A stretch of 53,327 nucleotides of DNA from a bacterium (GCA_021802115.1 JAKABA010000013.1:1-53327); one strand, 5' to 3'; shown: positions 8,101 to 19,507, counted from the stretch's first letter. A program made the numbers and translations. Notes: generated by a model from the sequence alone, not told the origin.

Positions 8101-10071
8101 CCCGTCGGTCCCCCCAGGGCCCGTCAGCTGTGGCGACCCCAGCCCGGACGCCATGTCGTAGCCGGGATGGGCCGGGAACACCAGGCCGTTGGCGAGGCCG
8201 TAGATGTCGTTGTTGCCCTGGGTGACATCGGTGAAGGAGGCGGCGTAGGCGGTCGGATTCGACGCCACGCCGTACAGCAGCGGGCTGACGAAGCCCACCC
8301 CGCCTGTTGTGCTGCAGCTGGGAGAGGCGTTGACCAGCGCCAGCGAGGCGGCCCAGATCGGAGTTGCCGAGGAGGTGCCTCCGATCGTGATCCAGCCTGA
8401 GTTGCCGGCCCCAAATGCCTGGGAATATATCGTGATCGCCCCGGTGAACTCGTCGGCCTGAGCGGAGACGTCAGGCACCTCCCGGCACGCCGTGGGTGGG
8501 GGCGAAAGGGTGCTTTGACAGAAGTAGGGCGTGCCATAAGGCGCGGCCAGCCCACTCAGCGCCTGCTCCTCGGTCTGAGCGTTGGCCACGTCAGTGGCGT
8601 TGGTGGCGTCGCTCTGCAGCAGGGACTGCTGCCAGGAGGGCATCCCCCAAGACTCCGAGATACCGCCGCCACCTGCGCCCCATTGGGCCCCATCGTTCCA
8701 AACGTGCTCCGCGGGAGGCTGGGTCGTAGCGTTGTCAATGGTGGTCCCACCGACCGAGATCACGTAAGGTTGGCTGCCTGGATCGTCGACGGAGAGCGGG
8801 TTCTGTCCGGCCGGCGGCGCGGGGGCGCGGAAGGCGTTGCAGTCGTCGACCCCGGTATCCCCAGCGGCTGCGAAAACCGACTGCCCTTGAGCAGCCGCCT
8901 GCTGGAAGAGAAAGTTCTCGGCCTGCTGGACGCCGGGCTCCCCCACCTGGACTGCCTGCTCGCAAAGGCCCCAGCTGGTGGTCACCACCTTGGCTTGGTC
9001 AGAGTTGATGATGGTGGAGTACTCGTCCAGCCCACCGAAGCTGGTGTTGGGAGCCTCGTAAACGTCGATGGTCGCCGCCGGCGCCAGCGCCGACACGTCC
9101 TCGACGTCCAACACCGCCTCGCCGCTCCCCGGCCCCGCCGGCTGGCCGCCGTCGACCGGTATGACATGGAGCTGACCGGCCATGGTGGCGGCTTGAGTGG
9201 CGCCGAAGTAGCAGCTGTCGAAGGTGTTGATGTCCGATGGCAGGAAGGATTCAAGCTCATAAACGGCGATGGTCTGGCCCTTCCCCAGATCCCCTTGTCC
9301 GTACAGGCCGAAGGCGCCATAGGCGTTGGCGATCTGGTTGTCGGTGAGGCCACCGGACGACTGCGCCGCGGTCTGGGCGGCGGAGCAGGCGGCAGGTGCC
9401 TGAGCCACGGCCGGAGTCGTGCCCCCGATGGCGGCTGGATATGTCCCCACCTTGGTGACCGGCGCCCGGAGCAGCCCCATGGGCTGGGCCCGCACCAGAC
9501 TGTCAAGGCCAACCACACCAGAGACCACGGTGGCAATGGTCGAGGGCAGACTGACGGCCGAGGTGGTGGTCTGGCCGATGCGACCGTCCGCGAGCCGGTA
9601 GCTGGAGAGCCCGGTGTGGAACGCGCTCTCCACCGCCGCTGCCGATCCGCTGAAGCTCACCAGCAGCCCGTCCGTGGCCACGCCGGTGACGTTCAGTCCA
9701 TCGCTGGCCAGTTGCGCGGTGACCGCGGCGACCGTGGCTGGCGTGGGGCCGAATTGACCGGCGAACGCCCCGGGAGCGAGGTATTGGTGGTACATAGGCG
9801 AGGTCTTGTTGGTGACCTCAGCGATGAATTGGGTGAGGGCCGCCTCGTCGCGGGGCTGCAGGACGACCGCACCCGTCTCGGTCGTGGTTGGCGCCACCGC
9901 CCCAATCGCATGGGCGCCTATCGGCACCTGCGGGGCAACTCCAACCCTGGACAAGTGGACGGAAGCCGCGGGACTGATCGTCGCGGCGGACACGCCCGCG
10001 GCTGGCGCAAGGACGAAGAGCGGGACCACCAGGGCGGCGGCCCCCATCAGGAAGCGTCGTGAGAGCCTCAT
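5116..10071 (-). CDS. Giant secreted S53 (sedolisin/kumamolisin-like) protease with TIG domains and C-terminal repeats
   Basis: The protein has 1651 residues from ATG 10071; a longer frame to 10164 exists, but the signal peptide (MRLSRRFLMGAAALVVPL...) begins at 10071. Order: signal peptide; activation prodomain (about 45-190); S53 catalytic domain with the Glu/Asp pair in GEAVLDVED (about 320), oxyanion Asp in AAAGDTGVDD (about 405) and Ser in IGGTSSATP (about 567), then the Ca2+-site signature GYDMASGLGSP; five IPT/TIG beta-sandwich domains (about 675-1230); a Pro-rich linker; and three repeats of about 120 residues, each opening with RICDTR. All catalytic residues are present. S53 enzymes are acid-active serine carboxyl endopeptidases made as zymogens, so an extracellular protein-degrading role at low pH is likely. 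The gene has its own promoter and terminator. Confidence 0.93.
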   Translation of the reverse strand: MRLSRRFLMGAAALVVPLFVLAPAAGVSAATISPAASVHLSRVGVAPQVPIGAHAIGAVAPTTTETGAVVLQPRDEAALTQFIAEVTNKTSPMYHQYLAPGAFAGQFGPTPATVAAVTAQLASDGLNVTGVATDGLLVSFSGSAAAVESAFHTGLSSYRLADGRIGQTTTSAVSLPSTIATVVSGVVGLDSLVRAQPMGLLRAPVTKVGTYPAAIGGTTPAVAQAPAACSAAQTAAQSSGGLTDNQIANAYGAFGLYGQGDLGKGQTIAVYELESFLPSDINTFDSCYFGATQAATMAGQLHVIPVDGGQPAGPGSGEAVLDVEDVSALAPAATIDVYEAPNTSFGGLDEYSTIINSDQAKVVTTSWGLCEQAVQVGEPGVQQAENFLFQQAAAQGQSVFAAAGDTGVDDCNAFRAPAPPAGQNPLSVDDPGSQPYVISVGGTTIDNATTQPPAEHVWNDGAQWGAGGGGISESWGMPSWQQSLLQSDATNATDVANAQTEEQALSGLAAPYGTPYFCQSTLSPPPTACREVPDVSAQADEFTGAITIYSQAFGAGNSGWITIGGTSSATPIWAASLALVNASPSCSTTGGVGFVSPLLYGVASNPTAYAASFTDVTQGNNDIYGLANGLVFPAHPGYDMASGLGSPQLTGPGGTDGLAYYLCNYAPRLASPAVISGINPTSGSTAGGTLVTITGRGFTTSQGVPDVSGIQIGSAQVPSFTVVNNNKITFTTPVATTTTPPTSPNPTQDGAGPANVVVTLTDGLSSKVGPGATFEYVDMSGAAASVPSVTGVSPYGGSEQTPKPVTIFGSGFTSGDTVTFGGVGAYNVSVKSDYEITATPPAYSGVASACAPLPSAYAGENGANDICQLQVVVTGSNGSSQTSQILPPYEGPALPVTPAGVAVLPGNCGCEFMPAPSEYDYVPNPTVTSVSTTAGGAALASETGGSVVTITGTGFNPMTMAWVDFGPTSLASSTDTSISYETGTVLQITAPAQAQTVDMLSVPVAVNTLAGLSTPANSGTAYYAGIPQVTSVTDANPTTVNGLSGALDTGGTQVTVAGSGFTGGNLPGGPAVAQTLYLVFNDYDNPFSTGTQYNFNIQGNDTTLTADTVSQNPGIVDVQACTVSGCSLNPPADEMLLYPPGSPDVTGVSPASGSTAGGGTVTISGANLGCVTGVSFGTVAATTFSNVPGFLDCGSTSAVTATVPAAAAAGPVTVSVTTAETAFSGKSGTSTATYTYLPPSTPPSSPPPSGPPGSPPPGPAASGSATGYTPETPVRICDTRSGNPSQLSGAVAQCNGATLAGGTPLNVNVAGLAGVPATGATAVVLNVTVTNPSSGGYLTVYPAGQAAPLASSLNFAKGQTVANSVEVGLGSGGQIAVVTNAASVNVIIDVEGYFSAQSNPGAGLYNGLAPSRICDTRGGSADQCTGHTMGPGSTMTVQVTGLAGVPANAIAAVLNVTATDTTAAGYLTVYPAGTRPTTSNLNWAEGSTVANSVVAQLNSGGAVTLYNSSGSTDVVIDVSGYYTAAGGTGTQFTPLATPVRICDTRAGSGDQCTGHTMTAGSTLAVQVTGVAGVPSDATAVVINVTATNTSSSGYLTIFPSGPTPVASSVNWIAGMTVPNLVIATLNSKGGLTVYNSAGSTDVVIDVLGYYS
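5119..6275 (-). repeat. Three ~120-residue RICDTR repeats in the S53 protease
   Basis: Three homologous units occupy about 5119-5478, 5490-5865 and 5880-6275. Each starts with (P/S)RICDTR, has a second Cys about 10-20 residues later, contains GYLTV(Y/F)P in the middle and ends with a V(I)IDVxGY(Y/F) strand. The units are diverged in DNA sequence, so the duplication is old. They look like beta-rich surface or substrate-binding modules, with the Cys pair possibly forming a disulfide; this is inferred from the pattern. Confidence 0.85.
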
Positions 10072-10184
10072 GACTGCGGTCCCCGAACTGCGCTCGGAGT
10101 CGGCCAGAGATTCGAGGCAGGCAGACACGTCAAAGGCACTGACATGAACGATCCCTCCAAACACACCGGTCCCTCGCCAGTGTT

Positions 10185-10221
10185 GCCGACGATCCTACGT
10201 CGGCCCCGCACGTCCCGTCAA
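10185..10221 (-). promoter_or_regulatory. Promoter with inverted repeat upstream of the S53 protease
   Basis: On the minus strand a -35 TTGACG (10216-10221) is separated by 18 nt from a -10 TAGGAT (10192-10197). The -10 is flanked exactly by the 7-bp inverted repeat GCCGACG/CGTCGGC (10185-10191 and 10198-10204), a natural place for a repressor dimer. The predicted start gives a leader of about 115 nt before ATG 10071. Confidence 0.55.
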
Positions 10222-10412
10222 TCGGGCGGCCGCTGGGGACCAGGGTGCTTCTGAGCAGCCGCCGCCAGGACCTTCCGACAGGGGCCTCTACAAACGCGCC
10301 CACCCGAACTCCGGTCGGCCTGGCTGTTTGCTTTGCGGGCTCCCCTCGGGACCGGAACGAGGCCGGCCACCAGGGTCGCTGGCCGCCCGCTCCCAGTACA
10401 CTCCGCTGTGAT

Positions 10413-10772
10413 ATGTGCCGGGTGTGCCTGCGTCGGCCCGAGATCCCCGACGAGCCCCACGGGCGTTGCGAGTCGTGCGCCCGCGCCGGACGACGGGTCT
10501 ACCAGTTCCGACTGCGGCCGATCTCAACCGGGTTTCAGATCAGTGCGGGGGAGCTGTCGCCGCGGGCGCTGAGAGAGCACGCCGGAGCCGCGCTCCAGGG
10601 CTTCTCGGGCAGCCCCACCAGCAAGCCCCATTTGACCAGCACCACCTGTGAGCTGGTCATGGCCGGCAAGCGCCTGGAGTCGATCAGAGTGTCACCCGGG
10701 CTGGCGTCCAAGACCGAGGCGGTGGTGCTGGCCCTGAGGCAGGCAGCGGTACGCAGTGAGGCCACCTGGTAG
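10413..10772 (+). CDS. Small zinc-ribbon-like protein of unknown function
   Basis: The 119-residue protein opens with MCRVCLRRPEIPDEPHGRC and continues ESCARAG, giving two CxxC pairs 14 residues apart, a likely structural zinc site. The rest has mixed alpha/beta character and no recognised family motif. The frame is open upstream to 10245, but that extension looks non-coding; ATG 10413 places the zinc site at the N-terminus, and TACACT at 10397-10402 could be a -10 giving an almost leaderless mRNA. It converges on clpB with 11 nt between the stops. Reality as a gene is likely but unproven; function is unknown. Confidence 0.55.
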   Translation: MCRVCLRRPEIPDEPHGRCESCARAGRRVYQFRLRPISTGFQISAGELSPRALREHAGAALQGFSGSPTSKPHLTSTTCELVMAGKRLESIRVSPGLASKTEAVVLALRQAAVRSEATW

Positions 10773-10783
10773 GCGGCGACCGG

Positions 10784-13450
<2,667 letters not shown>

Positions 13451-13487
13451 AAAAAGTCTCCCGGACGGCGGAATCGCTTACATCTGA

Positions 13488-13515
13488 CGTATACCCGGGC
13501 TGGGCGAATGCCCAA
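13488..13515 (-). promoter_or_regulatory. Possible clpB promoter
   Basis: On the minus strand TTGGGC (13510-13515) and TATACG (13488-13493) are separated by 16 nt, about 40 nt before the clpB ATG. The match to the housekeeping consensus is partial. A similar GGTTTGGG block precedes a TAGGGT hexamer upstream of dnaK, so the two chaperone genes may share a sigma factor. Confidence 0.3.
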
Positions 13516-13680
13516 ACCAAAGACATCTACTTCGAACCGTGGTTTCGTCCATCACAACCTGCCGGCATGGGGGAGCCAGCCGAACCGTGGGCGCCCAGAC
13601 AGGGCTCAGTCGTCGGCTGCGCCAGGACTGGTGACGGCTAGGTGGACCGAGCGGCATCGACCGCCGGGGGCCGGAACTGG

Positions 13681-15042
13681 TCAGATGTCGGCGCGCAGAT
13701 AGGTCTGGGGGCCATAGCGCATCTGCTCGGGCCGACCCTTGGGACCCATCACAAAGGTCACCTCCTCTCCCCGATACCCGTAGTCCTCGTGATCGGCAAT
13801 GAGAAAGCGGAAGCGACTCCCCGCCGGAGTCAGGCGGGCGGCCTCACGTAGCGGAAGGTCAGAAGTCGGGTCCACCAGGTAGAGGCTCTTGTGGATCCGC
13901 ACCACCAACCACTCTCCCCAGCCGGCGCGGTACTGGCCAGCCAACCGGCCAAGCTCGGCTCGGGAGGGACCGGCCGCGGCGACTCCCACTGGCGTCCAGA
14001 GACTTCGGACCCGGTTCACGGTGTGGAAGAAGGCGTCCACGCCCAACCCAGGCAGGGCGCCGAGGGTGTTGCTGAGCACTGCGGCCGCCAGACCGAGGTC
14101 GGGATCGAAACCGATCTTGGTGTTGAAGCCGGCATAGCCTCCGCTGTGGCCGCGCAGGGAGCTCCCTTCCACGGTCCAGAGCATCCACCCGTAGCCGTGG
14201 TGGGGCTCGGACTCCCGCTGCCACTGACTCCGCTGCATCTCGCGTTTGCTGAGGTCGGAGAGCAGGCGCAGATCCCCAGAAAAGTGGGCCTCCTGATAGC
14301 GCAGCAGATCAGGGACAGTGGAGATCAAACCGCCGGCGGGCTCGAAGGCCCTCGCCTCGGTCGCTGGCGCCGCCCGATACGGCTCTCCGGGACGCCTGGT
14401 CCAGTACCCGGTGGCCAGGGTGGAGCGCAACCGGGGGGTCAACCTGGTCCCGGAGCTGCCCATGTCCAGAGGCTCCAGGACCCGCTTGGCCACCGCCTCC
14501 GCAAAACTCTGGCCGGTCAGGTTCTCGACGATCTCCCCCAGCAGGGCGTAGGCGATGTTGGAGTAGCGAAACCCACTGGCCGGAGCGGCAAAGGTCGGAT
14601 GCTGCGACAGGTCCCGGCGCAGTGTCACCCGGTCTGGCAGGTCGTCGTCGGCCCATGCCCCAGATCCGTCCCGGATGATGCCGCTGCTGTGGGTGAGGAG
14701 ATGGCGCACGGTGACCCCGGTTTGGTCCATGGACCCCGCCAACCAGGGCAGGTGGCTGACCACCAAGTCGTCGAGGCGAAGCTCGCCCCTCTCCACCAGC
14801 TGCATGATCAAGGTGGCGGTGAAGGTCTTGGTGATGGAAGCGACGCGATAGCCAGTGCGACTAACCTCCGCCGCCTCCCCAGTTCTCAGGTCGGCCTGGC
14901 CCAGGGCGCCAGCAAGGACCTGGCGGCCCCGATGGCTCACCCCATAAGAGATGCTGGGAACCTCCGCCATCAGGGCTCGGAAGCGAAGCCAACGCTCAAA
15001 CGCGGACGCGGAGTCGGAGATCTGCTCCCAGCTGAGGGTCAC
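13681..15042 (-). CDS. Serine beta-lactamase-like hydrolase (class C/esterase/D-peptidase fold)
   Basis: The 453-residue protein has the three active-site elements of the penicillin-binding/class C family: Ser69-I-T-Lys72 (SxxK), Tyr160-S-Asn162 (YxN) and GHSGG (298-302) replacing the KTG box. HSGG-type members include esterases and D-aminopeptidases as well as beta-lactamase homologues, so the substrate is open. After the catalytic domain (to about 340) comes a beta-rich region of about 110 residues, such as is seen in Pab87- and EstB-like enzymes. No signal peptide is visible, so it is probably cytoplasmic. GTG 15042 is preceded by GAGG. The gene stands alone on its strand, with long non-coding DNA upstream. 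Confidence 0.85.
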   Translation of the reverse strand: MTLSWEQISDSASAFERWLRFRALMAEVPSISYGVSHRGRQVLAGALGQADLRTGEAAEVSRTGYRVASITKTFTATLIMQLVERGELRLDDLVVSHLPWLAGSMDQTGVTVRHLLTHSSGIIRDGSGAWADDDLPDRVTLRRDLSQHPTFAAPASGFRYSNIAYALLGEIVENLTGQSFAEAVAKRVLEPLDMGSSGTRLTPRLRSTLATGYWTRRPGEPYRAAPATEARAFEPAGGLISTVPDLLRYQEAHFSGDLRLLSDLSKREMQRSQWQRESEPHHGYGWMLWTVEGSSLRGHSGGYAGFNTKIGFDPDLGLAAAVLSNTLGALPGLGVDAFFHTVNRVRSLWTPVGVAAAGPSRAELGRLAGQYRAGWGEWLVVRIHKSLYLVDPTSDLPLREAARLTPAGSRFRFLIADHEDYGYRGEEVTFVMGPKGRPEQMRYGPQTYLRADI

Positions 15043-15947
15043 CGTACGACCTCACGCGACCACTGCCATGCCGCGCTCACCACATCCTCCGATTGTGCTC
15101 GCTGCAGATCCCGACCGGGAGCGTCGCCAGCCCTGCCCGGCCGACCAGGTCCGCGTCCGATTCTAGCCGTGGACCGACAGTACCGCCCCGCACCGTTGAC
15201 CGGCCCTTTGGCATCCCTTGATCTCGAGCTGACTCCGGCCGGCAGGCTGGCGACAGCACGCCTGGTCTCAACGGGCCGCCACGCCGCCTGATGAAGTGAC
15301 CCAAAAGGTCTGACGTTAAAAATTGGCAACCGCCCTCGAGTTCAACGCAACGCGCCCCGCCCTCCAAGGTTCTGATCAGGTTATGAGCCGGCCGCGTCAC
15401 CGCTCCGGCCCGGCGCCAGGTGTTGATCGATCGCGGAGCACCGTTCCAGCGGCCCGTGGGGCAGGCACCCGAGCGGCCAGTGCTGGCCCAAAACCAACAG
15501 CGGACCGGAACCTCCGTCTGGTCAAGCGCAGTTGCGGGCTCCCGACCCACCCGAGATCGCGGCGCGGTGGCCAATCGGCGCCGGGCCAGGTAGACGAGCT
15601 CCGCCGCGCCACGGAATTCCTGCCGCAGGCTAGGACCGGACATCCGCTGGGCCGTCGCCCCGCGCTGACGCTCCCGCGCTGATCGTGTCGACCGTCAGCG
15701 GGAGGTCAGGAACAGGGCAGCCAGCCCGTTCCGGGCAGGCCCTTCAACGTGCTGGAGGGCGCGGGCGGTGGACAGCGACTAGAACCGTCGTCCAGCGCCC
15801 AGACCGGCTGGGCCCAATGGAGAGTCAGCTCAAGGTCAGCTGACAACCGGAGTCGACTCGAGCCTCTAGCGCTTCGCCTCCCGGGTCGAGCCGGAAGTCG
15901 GGCCGCACCCGACCGGCCGGCGGCGGCGCCGCCGGGACCCGGTCGAG
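15043..15947. other. About 0.9 kb without a credible gene; one bulged hairpin
   Basis: Open frames on both strands (for example 15077-15643 minus) are Arg/Pro-rich with no motif and were not accepted. The only notable structure is an inverted repeat at 15665-15709 (CTGAC-g-CTCCCG-cg-CTGA pairing with TCAG-CGGGAG-GTCAG), about 240 nt beyond the end of the alpha/beta hydrolase gene. It could be a late terminator of the dnaK operon, but it has no T-tract. Confidence 0.5.
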
Positions 15948-16961
15948 CTACCGACCGGCAAACCATGTCCCGATCAGGTCCGCGGTCTGCCGAGGCTCTT
16001 CGAACGGGAAAAGATGGTCTCGATCCGAGAGCACCCTCAGTTCGAATCGTGGATAGGCTGCCAGCTGCTCTCGGGCCGGGGGCAGAGCCACCTGCTTGTC
16101 CTGGTCTCCCCACACCACCAGGGTGCGGTCGGCCAGCAGACCCAAACCCGGCAGTAGCAACGACTCCGGATGGAATCTGAAGGGCCTCATCAGCCGGGGT
16201 ATCGTGTCGAGATCTGACCCTCGGCCGAAGCGCTTGCTGACGGCATAGCGGTAGCCGACCAGGTCCTGCCCCACCTGCACCGGCCCCCAGCTCACCCCGC
16301 GAATATCAGGTTCGTCACGGGCGACCTGCCGCCCCATCTCGCTTCGGTCGAGCGCCCAAAGCAGGTCCATGATCCCCGGCGCCATCGCCAGCGCCCACTG
16401 GGCGGGCAGGTGTGGTGACAGGCCGACTGGCGCCAGCAGCGCCAGCTTTCCGACTCGGTCGGGGTTGTCCACCGCGAAGCCGCCAGCCGCCAACCCCCCG
16501 AGCGAGTGCCCCACGAGGTCAAAGCCGTCGATCCCAAGAGCATCAGCCACATCGACGATGACCTGGTTCCAAGCTGGCCTGGGATGGCCCGCAAAGCGCA
16601 CTGAGTCGCTCAGGCCGGATCCAGGGCGATCGATCGCCACCACCCGTCGGCCCTTCGCCAGCTCGGTGATCAGGCCGCAGTAGCTCCCGGCGCTGGCGCC
16701 CAAACCGTGCAGGAATATCAAGGGAGGGTCCCCCTCCCCCAGCTCCAGGGCGTGAATCCGGCCGACCCCGGTGGAGATGTAGGTGTGGGTGCCGCTGGCA
16801 CCTAGATCCGCGAGCAATTGGTCGAGGATGGACTCAATTTCACCCTGGGCAGCCCCGACGGCGGACCGGCCGCGGGCCAGTCCAACCGCCGTGGCGTAGC
16901 CGCCCATGGCCAGGGCACCCAACCCCGACCCGATGGCAAAAACCCTTAAAGCTGGCTTCAA
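15948..16961 (-). CDS. Alpha/beta-fold hydrolase coupled to dnaK
   Basis: The 337-residue protein has a probable N-terminal membrane or signal helix (residues 5-28) and an alpha/beta hydrolase core: oxyanion motif HGLGAS (85-90), nucleophile elbow GHSLGG (Ser153), acid in WGDQDK (Asp286 or Asp288) and catalytic His316 in DRDHLFPF. This arrangement is typical of lipases, esterases and C-C hydrolases; the substrate is unknown. The start codon is TTG at 16961, overlapping the TGA of dnaK as TTGA, so translation is probably coupled to dnaK. A lipid- or ester-hydrolysing enzyme produced with DnaK is an unusual pairing. Confidence 0.88.
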   Translation of the reverse strand: MKPALRVFAIGSGLGALAMGGYATAVGLARGRSAVGAAQGEIESILDQLLADLGASGTHTYISTGVGRIHALELGEGDPPLIFLHGLGASAGSYCGLITELAKGRRVVAIDRPGSGLSDSVRFAGHPRPAWNQVIVDVADALGIDGFDLVGHSLGGLAAGGFAVDNPDRVGKLALLAPVGLSPHLPAQWALAMAPGIMDLLWALDRSEMGRQVARDEPDIRGVSWGPVQVGQDLVGYRYAVSKRFGRGSDLDTIPRLMRPFRFHPESLLLPGLGLLADRTLVVWGDQDKQVALPPAREQLAAYPRFELRVLSDRDHLFPFEEPRQTADLIGTWFAGR

Positions 16962-18871
16962 ACTTCCTTGAACTCGGCGTCGACCACGTCCCCGTCGCCG
17001 CCGGATGCCTCACCTGAGCCGCTGGCTGCGGGGGGAATGTCCTCGCCGCCCGCCCCGTCGGCAGACGGAGATCCGGTGTTGGCGTAGACGGCCTCGCCCA
17101 CCTTCTGGATCGCCGATGACAGTTCCTGCTCACGGCTCTGCATGTCGACCACGTTCTTGGCCGCGATCGCCGACTTGAGAGCCTCGATCTTCGCTTCGAT
17201 CTCGCTCTTGAGCTCTTCTGTCAGCTTGTCGCCATGATCACGCAGGGTCTTTTCCGAGCCGTAAACCAACGAGTCACAGCGATTGCGCAGAGTGACCTCC
17301 TCCGCGCGCTTGCGGTCGTCCTCGGCGTTGGCCTCGGCCTCCTTGACCATCCGCTCCACCTCCGCCTTCTGCAGAGTGGTGGATCCGGTGATCGTCACCT
17401 TCTGCTCCCGACCGGTGCCCCGGTCCTTGGCGGTGACGTTGAGAATGCCGTTGGCGTCGATGTCGAAGGTCACCTCGATCTGAGGCAGGCCCCGGGGCGC
17501 GGGCGGTATCCCGTCCAGCATGAACCGACCGAGGGTGCGGTTGTCCCGGGCCAACGGCCGCTCCCCCTGCAGGACCACGATTTCAACCGAGGACTGATTG
17601 TCGGCAGCGGTCGAGAACACCTGGCTCTTGCTGGTGGGAATGGTGCTGTTGCGCTCGATCAGGCGGGTGTTGACCTCGCCCTCGGTCATGATCCCCAGGG
17701 AAAGTGGTGTCACGTCCAGCAGCAGGACGTCCTTGACCTCGCCCTTGAGGACTCCCCCCTGGATCGCCGCGCCGATGGCCACCACCTCATCTGGGTTGAC
17801 ACCCCGGTGGGGATCCTTCCCGGTCATGCCCTTGACCAGCTCCTGGATCACCGGCATCCGGGTGGAGCCGCCCACCATGATGACCTCGTCCAATTCAGAG
17901 ATCTTCATATTGGCGTCTTTGAGGGCATTCTCGAAGGGACCCTTGCAGCGGTCGGTGAGATCCGCCGTGAGCTGCTCGAACTTGGCGCGCGAGAGCTTCA
18001 GGTCCAGGTGCTTGGGACCGTTTTGATCCGCGGTCACGAACGGTAGGTTGATCTGGGTCTCCTGCATCTGGGAGAGCTCCACCTTGGCCTTCTCGGCGGC
18101 CTCGGTGAGACGCTGCAGAGCCTGCCGGTCTGACTTGAGGTCGATGCCCTGATCGCGCTTGAACTCCTCGGCCATCCAGTCCACGATCCGGCGGTCGTAG
18201 TCGTCACCACCCAGGTGGGTGTCACCGTTGGTGGACTTGACCTCGAAGACGCCCTCCCCCACCTCCAAGATCGAGACATCAAAGGTGCCGCCACCCAGGT
18301 CGAAGACCAGGATCTTCTCGGATTCCTTGCGATCCAGCCCATAGGCCAGAGCGGCCGCGGTGGGCTCGTTGATGATCCGCAGCACATTCAGACCAGCGAT
18401 CTGCCCGGCATTCTTGGTGGCCTGCCGCTGGGCATCGTTGAAGTAGGCCGGCACCGTGATCACGGCGTCGGTGACCTTCTCGCCGAGGTAGGCCTCGGCG
18501 TCGCCCTTCAACTTCTGAAGGATCATGGCCGAGATCTGCTCTGGCGTGTAGTTGGTGCCCTCGACGTCGACCTCAGCTCGCCCATCCTTGCCGGCCACAA
18601 CCGCGTATGGGACAATCTTTCGCTCGCCCTCAACCTCGTTGAAGAGCCGGCCCATGAAGCGCTTGATCGAGTAGACGGTGTTCTCGGGGTTGACAGCCGC
18701 CTGGCGCCGAGCCAACTGCCCGACCAGCCGCTCTCCGCCCTTGGTGAATGCCACCACCGACGGAGTGGTCCGACCACCCTCGGTGTTGGGGATCACCACC
18801 GGCTCACCACCCTCCATGACGGCAACAACCGAGTTGGTTGTACCCAGGTCTATTCCAACGGTCTTGGCCAT
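16958..18871 (-). CDS. dnaK: Molecular chaperone DnaK (Hsp70)
   Basis: The 637-residue protein is a complete Hsp70: nucleotide-binding domain beginning [17 protein letters not shown], the phosphate loop [15 protein letters not shown], the adenosine-site segment [14 protein letters not shown], the linker [14 protein letters not shown], then the beta-sandwich substrate domain and helical lid ending in a Gly/Ser/Asp-rich tail and EFKEV. The start has GGAGG 12 nt upstream. Neither grpE nor dnaJ lies next to it, unlike many actinobacterial dnaK operons; an alpha/beta hydrolase follows with a 4-nt overlap. No HAIR (HspR) or CIRCE (HrcA) operator was recognised in the 144-nt upstream gap. Confidence 0.98.
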   Translation of the reverse strand: MAKTVGIDLGTTNSVVAVMEGGEPVVIPNTEGGRTTPSVVAFTKGGERLVGQLARRQAAVNPENTVYSIKRFMGRLFNEVEGERKIVPYAVVAGKDGRAEVDVEGTNYTPEQISAMILQKLKGDAEAYLGEKVTDAVITVPAYFNDAQRQATKNAGQIAGLNVLRIINEPTAAALAYGLDRKESEKILVFDLGGGTFDVSILEVGEGVFEVKSTNGDTHLGGDDYDRRIVDWMAEEFKRDQGIDLKSDRQALQRLTEAAEKAKVELSQMQETQINLPFVTADQNGPKHLDLKLSRAKFEQLTADLTDRCKGPFENALKDANMKISELDEVIMVGGSTRMPVIQELVKGMTGKDPHRGVNPDEVVAIGAAIQGGVLKGEVKDVLLLDVTPLSLGIMTEGEVNTRLIERNSTIPTSKSQVFSTAADNQSSVEIVVLQGERPLARDNRTLGRFMLDGIPPAPRGLPQIEVTFDIDANGILNVTAKDRGTGREQKVTITGSTTLQKAEVERMVKEAEANAEDDRKRAEEVTLRNRCDSLVYGSEKTLRDHGDKLTEELKSEIEAKIEALKSAIAAKNVVDMQSREQELSSAIQKVGEAVYANTGSPSADGAGGEDIPPAASGSGEASGGDGDVVDAEFKEV

Positions 18872-19015
18872 TGAGTCTCGAAGCCTCCGTTCTAGTCTGG
18901 AGTCGGGGGCCGCACCTTACCGGCCCGCCCGCTGCTTCTACCCTACCGCAGCCGGGAGTCCCCCAAACCAGCCCCCCACCGGCAGTGGGCCAACTCGGCG
19001 ATCATTACTGACCAG

Positions 19016-19507
19016 ATGACCGACCATGCTCCCACTCACCGGCGGCGGCCAGCGCTGGCCGGCGCCCTCTTCGCGTTGGTTCTGGGCTGTCTCGGAGCCC
19101 TCTCCCTCCTGTCCCTGTCGCCACCTCCCCAACCGGACGGGCTGGGCCTTTTGCCCCAGACAGTTACCCTGGTCGGCCGGAGCGGAGTCATGCTCAGCGA
19201 CCCCGGAGCGCGCCCTTTGATCTCACAGGCGGAGGCGATCTCGGTCGCCATGCGTCAAGGGCGCCAGGACTACGTCCAGCAGGCGGTGCTGGTGAACGCC
19301 CGATCCGTGGCCGGGAGAGCGCTGGGCCGGAACACGACCCTGTGCTGGTTGGTGCTCCTGCAGGCCAATCCAGATCGGAATGGCAACCTCCCCGCCCCGG
19401 GACAGATCAGCCTCTACTTGGTGCTGGTCAACGCCCGCACTGGCCGTTTCATCGAGGGCGTCATCGCCTTCCAGGGCCCGGCCCGGTCCGGCGTGGGCGC
19501 GCTCTGA
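19016..19507 (+). CDS. Small membrane-anchored or exported protein of unknown function
   Basis: The 163-residue protein has a short basic N-terminus, one hydrophobic segment (about 13-34, ending LSLLSLSPP) and a polar domain outside the membrane. The domain has helix/strand character (AEAISVAMRQGRQDYVQQAVLVNAR... then WLVLLQANPD... and LYLVLVNARTGRFIEG), reminiscent of PepSY-like folds, but there is no firm match. It is divergent from dnaK with a 144-nt shared upstream region. Coding character is good and the start is plausible without a clear Shine-Dalgarno sequence. Function is unknown. Confidence 0.65.
   Translation: MTDHAPTHRRRPALAGALFALVLGCLGALSLLSLSPPPQPDGLGLLPQTVTLVGRSGVMLSDPGARPLISQAEAISVAMRQGRQDYVQQAVLVNARSVAGRALGRNTTLCWLVLLQANPDRNGNLPAPGQISLYLVLVNARTGRFIEGVIAFQGPARSGVGAL

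Noticed and set aside
8515..10062. Long open frame (515 codons) on the plus strand opposite the S53 protease
   Set aside because: It is antisense to a gene with clear catalytic motifs and is Arg/Gly-rich without family signals; such mirror frames are expected at this GC content.
15077..15643. 188-codon minus-strand frame in the gap after the beta-lactamase-like gene
   Set aside because: Composition typical of random high-GC DNA; no motif or initiation signal.
16040..16056. tRNA T-loop-like GTTCGAATC
   Set aside because: It lies inside the alpha/beta hydrolase coding sequence (PRFELRV) and no cloverleaf can be formed around it.
18872..19015. HAIR or CIRCE heat-shock operator at dnaK
   Set aside because: Neither CTTGAGT-N7-ACTCAAG nor TTAGCACTC-N9-GAGTGCTAA is present.
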